A stretch of DNA of 64,000 nucleotides from Solibacillus ferritrahens (lineage in GTDB: Bacteria; Bacillota; Bacilli; Bacillales_A; Planococcaceae): positions 248,001-312,000 of the forward strand of contig NZ_JAXCLE010000002.1 of the NCBI RefSeq assembly GCF_037027585.1, given 5' to 3'. The position numbers and the translations under genes are program-made. The notes beneath the pieces were generated by a model, which did not search any database, was not told where the DNA came from, and saw only the letters and a list, made by a program, of their open reading frames with translations. How positions within the stretch are numbered: the first letter of the stretch is position 1; each line of letters begins with the position of its first letter. This document shows positions 1 through 8,080 of this stretch, in pieces.

Positions 1-120
1 GCCTGGCGTGAGGAGCAATCATTTGTCCGTACATTGGAACGCAGACCCGATTTATTCGATGCATTAGAATTGACGGATAAACAATTGAAATTGCTTGAAA
101 AGATTAAGAGTGAAATGTAA
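1..120 (+). CDS. trmD: tRNA (guanine-N1-)-methyltransferase TrmD, 3' end only
   Basis: This is the last 39 codons and stop of a gene that begins before the window. The reading frame contains the TrmD tail signature LERRPDLFD followed by a helical LTDKQLKLLEKIK stretch, as seen at the C-terminus of Bacillales TrmD. TrmD methylates N1 of G37 in tRNAs using S-adenosylmethionine, which prevents frameshifting. The catalytic knot domain is outside the window. Its position directly before rplS matches the conserved rpsP-rimM-trmD-rplS order, which supports the call. A separate promoter follows, so rplS can also be transcribed independently. Confidence 0.88.
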   Translation, partial: AWREEQSFVRTLERRPDLFDALELTDKQLKLLEKIKSEM

Positions 121-131
121 AGCAAAACTAC

Positions 132-160
132 TTGCAAGCTTGTAAATTTTATGATAAGAT
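132..160 (+). promoter_or_regulatory. Sigma-A promoter of rplS
   Basis: The -35 is TTGCAA at 132-137, the spacer is 17 nt, and the -10 is TAAGAT at 155-160 with an upstream TGA that makes an extended -10. It lies just after the trmD stop and gives rplS a leader of about 85 nt. Confidence 0.7.
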
Positions 161-251
161 TCATTTTGTGCTTCTATGTAGGCACTGAATTACGGTGTTC
201 CGCTGTGGCTGAGATTAGCGTGCAAGAGCATCTGTCCAAGGAGAGAAAACA
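161..251 (+). promoter_or_regulatory. rplS 5' leader, candidate L19 autoregulatory RNA
   Basis: This is the untranslated segment between the promoter and the rplS start. Small paired elements are visible: GTGC 168-171 with GCAC 182-185, and CGG 193-195 with CCG 200-202. The SD is AAGGAG. An L19 leader element is known upstream of rplS in Bacillales (Rfam L19_leader). The placement fits, but I assign it by position and not by a consensus match. Confidence 0.4.
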
Positions 252-596
252 ATGTCAAACATTATTACAGAGATCACTAAAGATCAATTACGTTCAGACT
301 TACCGTCATTCAAACCAGGTGACACAGTTAAGGTACACGTTAAAATCGTTGAGGGTACTCGTGAGCGTATCCAATTATTCGAAGGTGTAGTTATTAAACG
401 TCGTGGTGGCGGAATTAGCGAAACTTTCACAGTACGTAAAATTTCTTACGGCGTTGGTGTAGAGCGTACTTTCCCAGTACACACTCCAAAAATCGCTAAT
501 TTAGAAGTAGTTCGTAAAGGTAAAGTACGTCGTGCTAAACTTTACTACCTACGTAACCTACGTGGTAAAGCTGCTCGTATTAAAGAAATTCGATAA
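252..596 (+). CDS. rplS: 50S ribosomal protein L19
   Basis: The product is 114 aa, the usual length for bL19. Visible landmarks are FKPGDTVKVHVK near residue 20, RIQLFEGVVI near 40, RRGGGISETFTVRKISYGVGVER near the middle (in part) and a basic C-terminal tail RGKAARIKEIR. L19 sits at the 30S-50S interface and contributes to an inter-subunit bridge. The ATG has an AAGGAG SD eight bases upstream. The gene has its own promoter and leader, and a strong terminator follows, so it can be expressed as a single gene as well as by read-through from trmD. Confidence 0.98.
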   Translation: MSNIITEITKDQLRSDLPSFKPGDTVKVHVKIVEGTRERIQLFEGVVIKRRGGGISETFTVRKISYGVGVERTFPVHTPKIANLEVVRKGKVRRAKLYYLRNLRGKAARIKEIR

Positions 597-607
597 GAAC
601 TATTTAG

Positions 608-664
<57 letters not shown>

Positions 665-738
665 CAAATAAATTGTATTAAATATACGTTTATATACATA
701 AAGCTTATTAGTTGGATAAATAAATACAGGTTAGATTT

Positions 739-767
739 TTGCTTGAAATACATATTTCGTATACAAT
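739..767 (+). promoter_or_regulatory. Sigma-A promoter of lepB
   Basis: The -35 is TTGCTT at 739-744, the spacer is 17 nt, and the -10 is TACAAT at 762-767. The predicted transcript start near 774 falls just before the SD at 781-787. This also rules out the upstream in-frame start at 739 as the real start of lepB. Confidence 0.65.
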
Positions 768-795
768 AAATGTGATGAGCAAGGGGGATAGCTAC

Positions 796-1359
796 GTGGA
801 AAAAACTGAAAAAGAAAAAAATGAGCTGTGGGAATGGACGAAAGCTCTACTTATTGCGTTTGCAATTGCCGCATTTATTCGCTACTTTTTATTTACACCG
901 ATTGTAGTAGATGGGGACTCAATGATGCCAACCCTTGAGAATGGTGATCGGATGATTGTTAACAAATTTAGCTATAAAATCGGCGAACCTAGTCGCTTTG
1001 ACATCGTCGTATTCCACGCACCTGAACAAAAAGATTATATAAAACGCGTCATTGGCGTTCCAGGAGACTTTGTGGAATATAAAGATGACCAACTATACAT
1101 TAATGGTGAAGCGATTGATGAACCATATTTAGATGCATATAAAGCACAAATTAGCGAAGGCAACTTAACAGGTGACTTCTCCCTAAAAGATATTGATCCA
1201 TCATTAGATGTAATTCCAGAAGGTTATGTATTCGTAATGGGCGATAATCGCCGCTTCAGTAAAGATAGTCGTCATATCGGTATTGTCGAGCAAAAGGAAA
1301 TTATCGGTAATACGAGTATTATTTTCTGGCCATTAAGCGAAATTGAAATCGTAAAATAA
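796..1359 (+). CDS. lepB: Type I signal peptidase
   Basis: This membrane-anchored serine protease removes signal peptides from secreted preproteins. The 187-aa product is the size of B. subtilis SipS/SipT. One N-terminal transmembrane helix (about residues 17-33) precedes the catalytic box GDSMMPTL with nucleophile Ser42. The general base is Lys83 in YIKRVIGVPGD, and the late box GDNRRFSKDSR is present. I chose the GTG at 796 because a GGGGG-type SD (783-787) lies eight bases upstream and the promoter ends at 767; longer in-frame versions would start inside the promoter. The N-terminus before the helix is charged and cytoplasmic. The symbol could equally be sip-type, since Bacillales often carry several paralogues. 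Confidence 0.93.
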   Translation: MEKTEKEKNELWEWTKALLIAFAIAAFIRYFLFTPIVVDGDSMMPTLENGDRMIVNKFSYKIGEPSRFDIVVFHAPEQKDYIKRVIGVPGDFVEYKDDQLYINGEAIDEPYLDAYKAQISEGNLTGDFSLKDIDPSLDVIPEGYVFVMGDNRRFSKDSRHIGIVEQKEIIGNTSIIFWPLSEIEIVK

Positions 1360-1390
1360 TATTTATCGTTCTAAATTATAAATATTGTCT

Positions 1391-1426
1391 AAAATGAGGG
1401 GGATAGTCTAAACTCCTCATTTTTTT
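1391..1426 (+). terminator. Terminator after lepB
   Basis: The 9-bp stem AAAATGAGG / CCTCATTTT (1391-1399 with 1415-1423) is followed by a T run to 1426. Confidence 0.8.
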
Positions 1427-1568
1427 GTTTAAGAAATTATCATTATCACAAATGTGAATAACTAAGCAATGGGTTTCTAAGTTTTAAAAAAAAGCAGGAA
1501 GTCTGGGCTGAACGAGTAACACAATTGTAAATGAATAGAGATATGAACTATTTTCAGGAGGTATTAAT

Positions 1569-2522
1569 ATGACAATTCAATGGTTTCCCGGACATATGGC
1601 AAAGGCGCGTCGTCAAGTATCGGAAAGTTTAAAGCTAGTAGATATCATTTTTGAACTGGTGGATGCACGTTTGCCTTTATCATCACGTAATCCAATGATT
1701 GATGAGGTAATCCATCAAAAACCACGTCTACTTGTTTTAAATAAACAGGATATGGCAGATGAGCATGAAACACGTCGCTGGATTCAATATTTCGCTGACA
1801 GAGGATTTAAGGCAGTGGCAATCAACTCATTGGAAGGTAAAGGCTTACAGGCGGTCACAAAAGCTGCACAGGAGATCCTAGCTGACAAATGGGACCGTAT
1901 GAGATCAAAAGGTATGAAGCCTCGTGCAATTCGGGCAATGATTGTAGGGATTCCGAATGTAGGGAAATCAACATTGATTAACCGTTTGGCAAAGAAAAAC
2001 TTAGCGAAGACGGGAAATACACCAGGGATCACGAAAGCACAGCAATGGATTAAAGTCGGTAAAGAGATCGAACTTCTGGATACACCAGGTATTTTATGGC
2101 CGAAGTTTGAGGATCAGGAAGTCGGCTACAAGCTTGCTCTGACAGGTGCCATTAAAGATACAATTACTAATATGGAAGACTTGGCTGTATACGGCTTAAA
2201 CTTTTTAGCATTACATTACCCAAATCGAATGGAAGAACGTTATAAAATTTCCTCTGTGTCTGAAGAATTAGTTGAAACATTTGATGCCATTGGAAAATTA
2301 CGTCGTGTATTTGGACAAGGTGGGGAAATTGATTACGATCAAGTAGCAGTATTGATTGTACGTGATATTCGTGATCAGCATCTTGGAAAGCTCACATTCG
2401 ACTTTGTGTCTGAGCAAGTTGAAAAAGAGCAATTAGCGGAAGCGATTGAAATAGAAAATGAAGAACGTCGACAAAAAACAGCAGCACTTCGTCGCCAACA
2501 AAAACAAGAAACTGAGCAATAA
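1569..2522 (+). CDS. rbgA: Ribosome biogenesis GTPase RbgA (YlqF)
   Basis: RbgA is a circularly permuted GTPase needed for a late step of 50S subunit assembly. The permutation is visible: the G4 motif NKQD (58-61) comes first, then G1 GIPNVGKS (127-134), G2 TPGIT (151-155) and G3 DTPG (171-174). The N-terminal WFPGHMAKA is the family hallmark. The C-terminal domain that contacts 23S rRNA follows. At 317 aa it is somewhat longer than the B. subtilis protein because of a charged, Q/E/K-rich C-terminal tail. The SD AGGAGG lies just before the ATG. The neighbours rplS and rnhB match the conserved order. A terminator follows it. Confidence 0.96.
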   Translation: MTIQWFPGHMAKARRQVSESLKLVDIIFELVDARLPLSSRNPMIDEVIHQKPRLLVLNKQDMADEHETRRWIQYFADRGFKAVAINSLEGKGLQAVTKAAQEILADKWDRMRSKGMKPRAIRAMIVGIPNVGKSTLINRLAKKNLAKTGNTPGITKAQQWIKVGKEIELLDTPGILWPKFEDQEVGYKLALTGAIKDTITNMEDLAVYGLNFLALHYPNRMEERYKISSVSEELVETFDAIGKLRRVFGQGGEIDYDQVAVLIVRDIRDQHLGKLTFDFVSEQVEKEQLAEAIEIENEERRQKTAALRRQQKQETEQ

Positions 2523-2532
2523 AATTAGGAGC

Positions 2533-2570
2533 AAAGCCTTTTTCATTATTTGAAAAAGGTTTTTTCTTTT
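2533..2570 (+). terminator. Terminator after rbgA
   Basis: The stem CCTTTTTC / GAAAAAGG (2537-2544 with 2552-2559) is extended by A-U pairs and followed by a TTTTTTCTTTT tract. The remaining 143 bases to rnhB are AT-rich. A TATAAT at about 2672 lacks a correctly spaced -35. Confidence 0.85.
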
Positions 2571-2713
2571 ATAATAAAAAGAATAGACGATATAACAGTT
2601 AGATCCAAAGTTAAGTTGATTGGAATTAAGGGTAGGATCAAAAGTTATACCCGTAATAGAAATCAACTCTATATAATTAGTTACTATGAACATAAAAGAT
2701 TAGAGGAATATAA

Positions 2714-3487
2714 ATGAAAACAATCAAAGAGATAACAGAAGCATTAAAGGCATCTACACAAATTGAGCCGTGGATGGATCAGATTGCACAAGATGAACGT
2801 GCAGGTGTAATGAAAGTATGGACGCAATTTCAAAAACGTTTAGAAAAAGTAGAGGTACTGCAAAAAGCGCATGACGAGAAACTACAATTTGATGCAGGGT
2901 ATCTGCCATATGAAGACGCTTATATAGCAGGTACTGATGAAGCGGGACGAGGTCCATTAGCGGGACCTGTAGTAACAGCGGCAGTTATTTTACCAAATTA
3001 CTGTCAGGAATTGTTAGGTGTAAATGATTCAAAGTTATTGTCTAAGGAGAAGCGCAAAGAGTATGCGGAGCGAATAAAAAAACATGCACTTTACTATGCC
3101 GTTCATTTTCAAAGTGTAGAAGAAATTGACCGCTTGAATATTTATGAGGCGACACGGCAATCGATGTTAAAAAGTATAGAAGCACTTGAGGCAACGCCAC
3201 ATTTTATTTTAGCGGATGCAATGACGTTATCGGTAACGATTCCCCAAGCGTCAATAATAAAAGGTGATGCACGTAGTTTAGCGATTGCAGCAGCGTCCAT
3301 TTTAGCTAAGACAGCACGTGATGAGTATATGGAAAACTTGGATTTACAACACCCACAATACGGATTTGCACAACATGCCGGCTATGGTACAAAGCAGCAT
3401 TTAGAAGCACTCCAGCAGCATGGACCAACAGCTCATCACCGAAAAACATTTGAACCGATAAAATCGATGCTTCAAAGAAGGGAGTAA
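2714..3487 (+). CDS. rnhB: Ribonuclease HII
   Basis: RNase HII cuts the RNA strand of RNA-DNA hybrids, including single ribonucleotides left in DNA. At 257 aa it matches the B. subtilis enzyme (about 255 aa) including the Firmicutes N-terminal extension before the catalytic core. The DEAGRGPLAGP block gives Asp75 and Glu76. NDSKLLS follows, then LADA with Asp168, and an ARDEYM block supplies the probable fourth acidic residue, Asp203. The SD is AGAGGA before the ATG. The gene ends four bases before ylqG, and the three genes rnhB-ylqG-ylqH appear to form one operon. Confidence 0.96.
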   Translation: MKTIKEITEALKASTQIEPWMDQIAQDERAGVMKVWTQFQKRLEKVEVLQKAHDEKLQFDAGYLPYEDAYIAGTDEAGRGPLAGPVVTAAVILPNYCQELLGVNDSKLLSKEKRKEYAERIKKHALYYAVHFQSVEEIDRLNIYEATRQSMLKSIEALEATPHFILADAMTLSVTIPQASIIKGDARSLAIAAASILAKTARDEYMENLDLQHPQYGFAQHAGYGTKQHLEALQQHGPTAHHRKTFEPIKSMLQRRE

Positions 3488-3491
3488 TGGC

Positions 3492-5414
3492 ATGAACTTC
3501 GCATCTTCAAATTCCATCCAAACAAATATGACACAACAAACGACAGCAAATCAGCCATTATCATTGAAACAAGACCAAATATTTCACGGGACAATTAAGC
3601 AGCTATATCCAAATCAAATGGCGGAAGTTCAAGTAGGAAATCAAAAGCTTATGGCTAAGCTTGAAGTGCCTTTAAAGTTAGGGGACGCACATTTCTTTCA
3701 AGTAACCGCAACGAATCCACAAACAGAGCTGAAAGTTGTAACAGGTCCCATGTCCCAATCTATGACAGCGGGACAGCAGTTGTCCCAATTATTAGAAACG
3801 ATGAATTTACCCAAATCGAATGAAATGCAACAAGTACTCTCACATTTTATGAAGAATCAGATCCCACTTGCAAAAGAACAGTTGCTAGCTGCAGAAAGTT
3901 GGATGAAAGCCTTGCCTCCCGGAGTAGATAAAAATAATGCTCTACAAGCATTGCAGCGAATGGTTGAGTTAAAGATGCCATTTACGAATACAGTGTTCCA
4001 AGCGTTAACACAAGGAATAAAAACTGATGGATTATCTACCAATTTGGCAAATTTGGCTCAACTGTTGGCAAATCAACCAGGCGGAAATGAAACGATTAAA
4101 TTAAATTTACGCCAACAAATCGAGCTGCTGGCAAAGCCGTTGAACAATGAAACAGGTGGCATACTACTTGCACGGGCAACACAAACACTAGTGGATAATG
4201 GTGCGCCCATTGCTTCCAAGCTTCAAGCACTGACAATCTTAAAGGAAGCGGGAATTTTACCGCAAAATGCAACTATACACAATTGGCAAAATATTAATCA
4301 ACAGGCAAACCAACAAGCCATTAATCAATCTCCTGCATCACCGTTACTAAAGGAAGCAGGGCAAATGCTGCGACAGTTGGCGCAAACTGCCCCCGAGCAT
4401 ATAAAGCCGATGATGGATCAAGTAAAGGCTTGGATTAATAACGAAAATCTGTTGTCCCAAACACAAAAGCAGCAATTACAGCAGTTAATGACACGTTTTG
4501 AACAGATACCTGCGTCAAAACAGGGAATAGAAGCATTGACAAACCAAATACAGCAACACTTGACAAGTGGATACAGTGAAAGTATAACGTCAAAGTTATT
4601 TATACAAAATGACCAAGGAATTTCCGCAAAGGACCAGCTTCTTTCATTGATTAAGCCGGATTCTAATCTCCCGCTCGCTGATCAGCTTTTGCGAAATTTA
4701 GTGAAAGTTACGGCTGATAGTCCACAGCCAGTCATGCAAAGCACTCTTACTCAAGCTGAGGCACAAGTACAATCAGCTGTAGACAGCCGTGCAATGGAAC
4801 AAGCAATAAAAACAGTTTTAAAAGGGCTGGGAGTTAGCTATGAGGCAATGCTTGCAAACAAGGCTGGTGATATACAAGTGATTGCACAGCAGCTTAAGCC
4901 GCAGCTATTAGCACTTCTTCAAGATGTTCAGACCCCCACTGTCTTAAAGGACACGGCTGAGATGGTAATGGCCAGACTGAATGGCATGCAGCTGTCTTCA
5001 GGAGAAAACGGGCATCAGCATCAGCTTGTAATGCAACTGCCATTGGACTTTTTCGGAAAGAAAATGGATGCAACACTTCAATGGAATGGCCGTATGAAGG
5101 AAGATGGTAAAATTGATGCCAATTTTGCGCGGATTATGTTTTATTTAAATATGGAATCGTTGCAACAAACCGTCATTGACATGCAAGTACAAAATCGGGT
5201 AGTAACGATTAATGTATATAATGATATTCCAAATCTGAATTCATTAGCTGAATCATTAAAAGCTACACTAAAGACGGGTTTACTTGACAAGGAATATACA
5301 TTATCCGGTTTATTCATCAAACCTTTTGGAAATCAGGAAATAAAAACAACTGGCTCAAAGCTTTCAAAACAATCGGAAGAACAACAACAAGGTGGTGTGG
5401 ATATTCGGGTATGA
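3492..5414 (+). CDS. ylqG: YlqG-like protein, FliK-like Q-rich protein of unknown function
   Basis: This 640-aa, Gln-rich, low-complexity protein has no signal peptide or membrane segment. By position (between rnhB and ylqH) it is the YlqG orthologue, although B. subtilis YlqG is clearly shorter. The N-terminal 80 residues look like a small beta-rich fold. The middle is helical and rich in QQ and NQ. The last 110 residues (from about QLVMQLPLDFFG) resemble the FliK/Flg_hook C-terminal domain: a beta pattern, then a helix pair with a LAESLKATLKTGLL type element. It overlaps ylqH by 4 bases (ATGA), so the two are translationally coupled. The FliK resemblance is my reading from pattern and from the FlhB-like partner, and is not proven. 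No cellular role is assigned. Confidence 0.75.
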   Translation: MNFASSNSIQTNMTQQTTANQPLSLKQDQIFHGTIKQLYPNQMAEVQVGNQKLMAKLEVPLKLGDAHFFQVTATNPQTELKVVTGPMSQSMTAGQQLSQLLETMNLPKSNEMQQVLSHFMKNQIPLAKEQLLAAESWMKALPPGVDKNNALQALQRMVELKMPFTNTVFQALTQGIKTDGLSTNLANLAQLLANQPGGNETIKLNLRQQIELLAKPLNNETGGILLARATQTLVDNGAPIASKLQALTILKEAGILPQNATIHNWQNINQQANQQAINQSPASPLLKEAGQMLRQLAQTAPEHIKPMMDQVKAWINNENLLSQTQKQQLQQLMTRFEQIPASKQGIEALTNQIQQHLTSGYSESITSKLFIQNDQGISAKDQLLSLIKPDSNLPLADQLLRNLVKVTADSPQPVMQSTLTQAEAQVQSAVDSRAMEQAIKTVLKGLGVSYEAMLANKAGDIQVIAQQLKPQLLALLQDVQTPTVLKDTAEMVMARLNGMQLSSGENGHQHQLVMQLPLDFFGKKMDATLQWNGRMKEDGKIDANFARIMFYLNMESLQQTVIDMQVQNRVVTINVYNDIPNLNSLAESLKATLKTGLLDKEYTLSGLFIKPFGNQEIKTTGSKLSKQSEEQQQGGVDIRV

Positions 5415-5713
5415 ACGAAAAAAAATATGTGCGAAAAGAAGCAATTGCTCTATCATATGACTCTCAGAAAAGTAGTGGACCTACAGTTATCGCAAAAGGA
5501 AAAGGTAAAATTGCAGACAACATACTAGAGCAAGCCACCATGCATGATGTACCTATATATGAAGATCCAAACTTAGTAGAACTGCTCGGCCAATTGGATT
5601 TAAATACGTCCATACCAGAGGAACTGTACCAGGCTGTTGCTGAAGTATTTGCCTTTATTTATCACTTAGATGACAAGCACAAGCTAACCTTAAACAGCAA
5701 GAGAATAATGTGA
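5411..5713 (+). CDS. ylqH: YlqH, free-standing FlhB C-terminal (post-cleavage) domain homologue
   Basis: The 100-aa product aligns end to end with the part of FlhB that follows its NPTH self-cleavage site. KEAIALSYDSQ corresponds to HYAIALKYDED of the FlhB in this window. VIAKGKG matches VVAKGTD, HDVPIYEDPNLVELL matches HDVIMVENRPLARAM, and IPEELYQAVAEVFAFIYHL matches VPEEFFKAVAEVLAYVYRI. The transmembrane half and the NPTH motif itself are absent, so this is a soluble stand-alone domain. In flagellar export this domain takes part in the substrate-specificity switch together with FliK. The coupled upstream gene looks FliK-like. The function in the cell is unknown. Confidence 0.85.
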   Translation: MNEKKYVRKEAIALSYDSQKSSGPTVIAKGKGKIADNILEQATMHDVPIYEDPNLVELLGQLDLNTSIPEELYQAVAEVFAFIYHLDDKHKLTLNSKRIM

Positions 5714-5822
5714 AGTTTATCTTTTTAGGAGGATATATCTTTCGGGAAATCAGAAAATATATTTAGAGAGAATTTTTTGACATAAAATAAAGTAAAAATT
5801 GCTTGTGTGACAAATATAGACA

Positions 5823-5850
5823 TTGTCTGAATTATTGTATAAAATAGATT
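5823..5850 (+). promoter_or_regulatory. Candidate sucC promoter
   Basis: TTGTCT (5823-5828), a 16-nt spacer and TAGATT (5845-5850) sit 45 bases before the sucC start. A second TTGACA at 5777-5782 has no good -10. The match is moderate only. No clear terminator was seen after ylqH. Confidence 0.3.
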
Positions 5851-5894
5851 ATGTTAGTAGAATAATTTCCAAATGTCCGATGGGAGGATGTATC

Positions 5895-7076
5895 ATGAAT
5901 ATCCATGAGTATCAAGGGAAAGAAATATTAAGGCAGTACGGCGTTGCGGTTCCAAAAGGGAGTGTCGCGTTTTCACCAGACGAAGCAGTAAAGGCTGCGA
6001 AAGAACTAGGTTCAAATGTAACAGTTGTAAAAGCACAAATCCATGCAGGTGGGCGCGGTAAAGCAGGGGGCGTAAAAATCGCGAAAAACTTAGATGAAGT
6101 TCGCTCTTACGCAAAGGAACTGCTAGGCAAAATTTTAGTGACACACCAAACAGGTCCAGACGGTAAAGAAGTAAAACGTCTTTATATAGAGGAAGGTTCG
6201 GACATTAAAAAAGAGTACTATTTAAGTTTAGTATTAGACCGTGCAACTTCTAGAGTAGTAATGATGGGTTCTGAAGAAGGCGGTATGGATATTGAGGAAG
6301 TAGCAGAATCAAATCCTGAAAAAATCTTCAAGGAAATCATTGATCCAGTGACAGGCTTAAATGCCTTCCAAGCGCGACGCATGGCGTTCAATATGAATAT
6401 TCCGGCTAAATTAGTCAACAAAGCAGTAGGGTTGATGCTGGGCATTTATAAAGCATTTATCGATAAGGATGCATCGACAGTGGAAATTAACCCACTTGTA
6501 GTTACTGGGGATGATCAAGTAGTGGCGCTTGATGCAAAATTCAATTTTGATGCGAATTCACTCTATCGTCATAAAGATATTGTTGAATTACGTGACTTTG
6601 ATGAAGAAGATGCAAAGGAAATTGAAGCATCTAAATATGACTTAAGCTATATTTCTTTAGATGGCAACATTGGCTGTATGGTAAATGGTGCAGGTCTTGC
6701 AATGGCAACGATGGATACGATTAGCTACTACGGCGGTTCACCCGCAAACTTCCTTGATGTTGGGGGCGGTGCAACAGCTGAAAAAGTAACAGAAGCATTT
6801 AAAATTATTTTATCAGACAAAAATGTAAAAGGTATTTTTGTCAACATTTTTGGTGGAATTATGAAGTGCGACATCATTGCAGAAGGTGTTATTACAGCTG
6901 CAAAAGAAGTAGGCTTAAAAGTTCCGTTAGTTGTGCGTTTAGAAGGAACGAACGTAGAACTTGGTAAAAAATTATTAAATGAATCCGGTTTAAATATTGT
7001 AGCCGCTGACTCTATGGCTGATGGCGCACAAAAAATCGTGGAATTAGTTGAATCTGAAGGCGGGGTTAAGTCATGA
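5895..7076 (+). CDS. sucC: Succinyl-CoA synthetase (ADP-forming), beta subunit
   Basis: The beta subunit of the TCA-cycle enzyme converts succinyl-CoA, ADP and phosphate to succinate, CoA and ATP. The N-terminal MNIHEYQGKEILRQYGV is the family signature, followed by an ATP-grasp domain (VVKAQIHAGGRGKAGGV) and a C-terminal flavodoxin-like domain with NGAGLAMATMD and a GGGA loop near residue 290. I chose the ATG at 5895 because GGGAGG lies eight bases upstream. An in-frame TTG at 5823 would add 24 residues that do not belong to the family. The product is 393 aa, slightly longer than usual through its C-terminal tail. It overlaps sucD by four bases. Confidence 0.97.
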   Translation: MNIHEYQGKEILRQYGVAVPKGSVAFSPDEAVKAAKELGSNVTVVKAQIHAGGRGKAGGVKIAKNLDEVRSYAKELLGKILVTHQTGPDGKEVKRLYIEEGSDIKKEYYLSLVLDRATSRVVMMGSEEGGMDIEEVAESNPEKIFKEIIDPVTGLNAFQARRMAFNMNIPAKLVNKAVGLMLGIYKAFIDKDASTVEINPLVVTGDDQVVALDAKFNFDANSLYRHKDIVELRDFDEEDAKEIEASKYDLSYISLDGNIGCMVNGAGLAMATMDTISYYGGSPANFLDVGGGATAEKVTEAFKIILSDKNVKGIFVNIFGGIMKCDIIAEGVITAAKEVGLKVPLVVRLEGTNVELGKKLLNESGLNIVAADSMADGAQKIVELVESEGGVKS

Positions 7077-7975
7077 GCGTATTCATTAACAAAGACACAA
7101 AAGTAATCGTACAAGGGATTACAGGAGAAACAGCCCTTTTCCATACGAAACAAATGTTGGAATACGGAACAAAAATCGTTGCTGGGGTAACACCAGGTAA
7201 AGGCGGTCTTGAAATTGAGGGTGTTCCTGTATTCAATACTGTCCAGGAAGCTGTGGATGCTACTGGTGCAAACGTATCGGTAATTTATGTTCCGGCACCA
7301 TTTGCAGCAGATGCAATTATTGAAGCGGTGGATGCTGGTTTGGATATGACTATTTGTATAACAGAGCATATTCCTGTCCTTGATATGGTAAAAGTTAAGC
7401 GTTATATGGAAGGCAAAAAAACGCGCTTAGTTGGACCAAACTGCCCTGGTGTTATTACTGCAGAAGAATGCAAGATTGGTATTATGCCAGGTTATATTCA
7501 TACAAAAGGTCATGTTGGTGTTGTATCTAGATCTGGAACATTAACATATGAAGCAGTACATCAATTATCTCAAGCAGGTATTGGTCAAACAACAGCAGTA
7601 GGAATCGGTGGAGACCCAGTAAATGGTACAAATTTCATCGATTGTCTTAAAGCGTTCAATGAAGACCCTGAAACATATGCAGTAGTAATGATTGGGGAAA
7701 TAGGCGGTACTGCGGAGGAAGAAGCTGCAGAATGGATTCAGGCTAACATGACGAAACCAGTAGTAGGCTTTATCGGCGGTCAAACAGCTCCTCCAGGTAA
7801 ACGTATGGGTCACGCAGGTGCCATCATTTCCGGAGGTAAAGGAACAGCTGCTGAGAAAATTAAAGCAATGAATGCAGCGGGAATTGAAGTTGCCCCAACA
7901 CCTTCCGTTATTGGTGAAACATTAATTAAAGTAATTAAAGAAAAAGGTCTATACGAAGTTTGTAAAACACATTAA
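7073..7975 (+). CDS. sucD: Succinyl-CoA synthetase (ADP-forming), alpha subunit
   Basis: The alpha subunit binds CoA and carries the phosphohistidine. The 300-aa product has the CoA-binding Rossmann fold (VQGITGETALFHTKQM), the GPNCPG loop (121-126) and the active-site motif GHAGAII with phosphorylated His247. Its ATGA start overlaps the sucC stop, giving coupled 1:1 synthesis of the heterodimer. A strong hairpin terminator follows within five bases of the stop codon, so sucCD is a two-gene transcription unit. Confidence 0.98.
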   Translation: MSVFINKDTKVIVQGITGETALFHTKQMLEYGTKIVAGVTPGKGGLEIEGVPVFNTVQEAVDATGANVSVIYVPAPFAADAIIEAVDAGLDMTICITEHIPVLDMVKVKRYMEGKKTRLVGPNCPGVITAEECKIGIMPGYIHTKGHVGVVSRSGTLTYEAVHQLSQAGIGQTTAVGIGGDPVNGTNFIDCLKAFNEDPETYAVVMIGEIGGTAEEEAAEWIQANMTKPVVGFIGGQTAPPGKRMGHAGAIISGGKGTAAEKIKAMNAAGIEVAPTPSVIGETLIKVIKEKGLYEVCKTH

Positions 7976-7979
7976 TATT

Positions 7980-8012
7980 AAAGATGTAGCGGACGCCTCG
8001 CTACATCTTTTT
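7980..8012 (+). terminator. Terminator of sucCD
   Basis: An 11-bp perfect stem (AAGATGTAGCG, 7981-7991, with 7999-8009) has a 7-nt loop and ends in a T run. Confidence 0.93.
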
Positions 8013-8080
8013 CGTATGTCTACCTCACTATTTTTAAAAGCGGTCATTTTAATTTCTTCTATTATAAAAGGAGTGTTGAA

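Noticed and set aside
739..795. N-terminal extension of LepB from a start at 739
   Set aside because: It would start at the -35 of the lepB promoter, upstream of the expected transcript start, and would place the SD inside the gene.
5730..5750. AGGAGG-like SD after ylqH
   Set aside because: No start codon at a usable distance opens a frame of any length.
5743..5760. CodY-box-like AATCAGAAAATAT upstream of sucC
   Set aside because: Only one half-site resembles the consensus; the dyad is not matched well enough to support it.
6728..7369. 213-aa open frame on the minus strand across sucC/sucD
   Set aside because: It lies opposite two well-supported genes, has low-complexity sequence with no family features, and has no SD.
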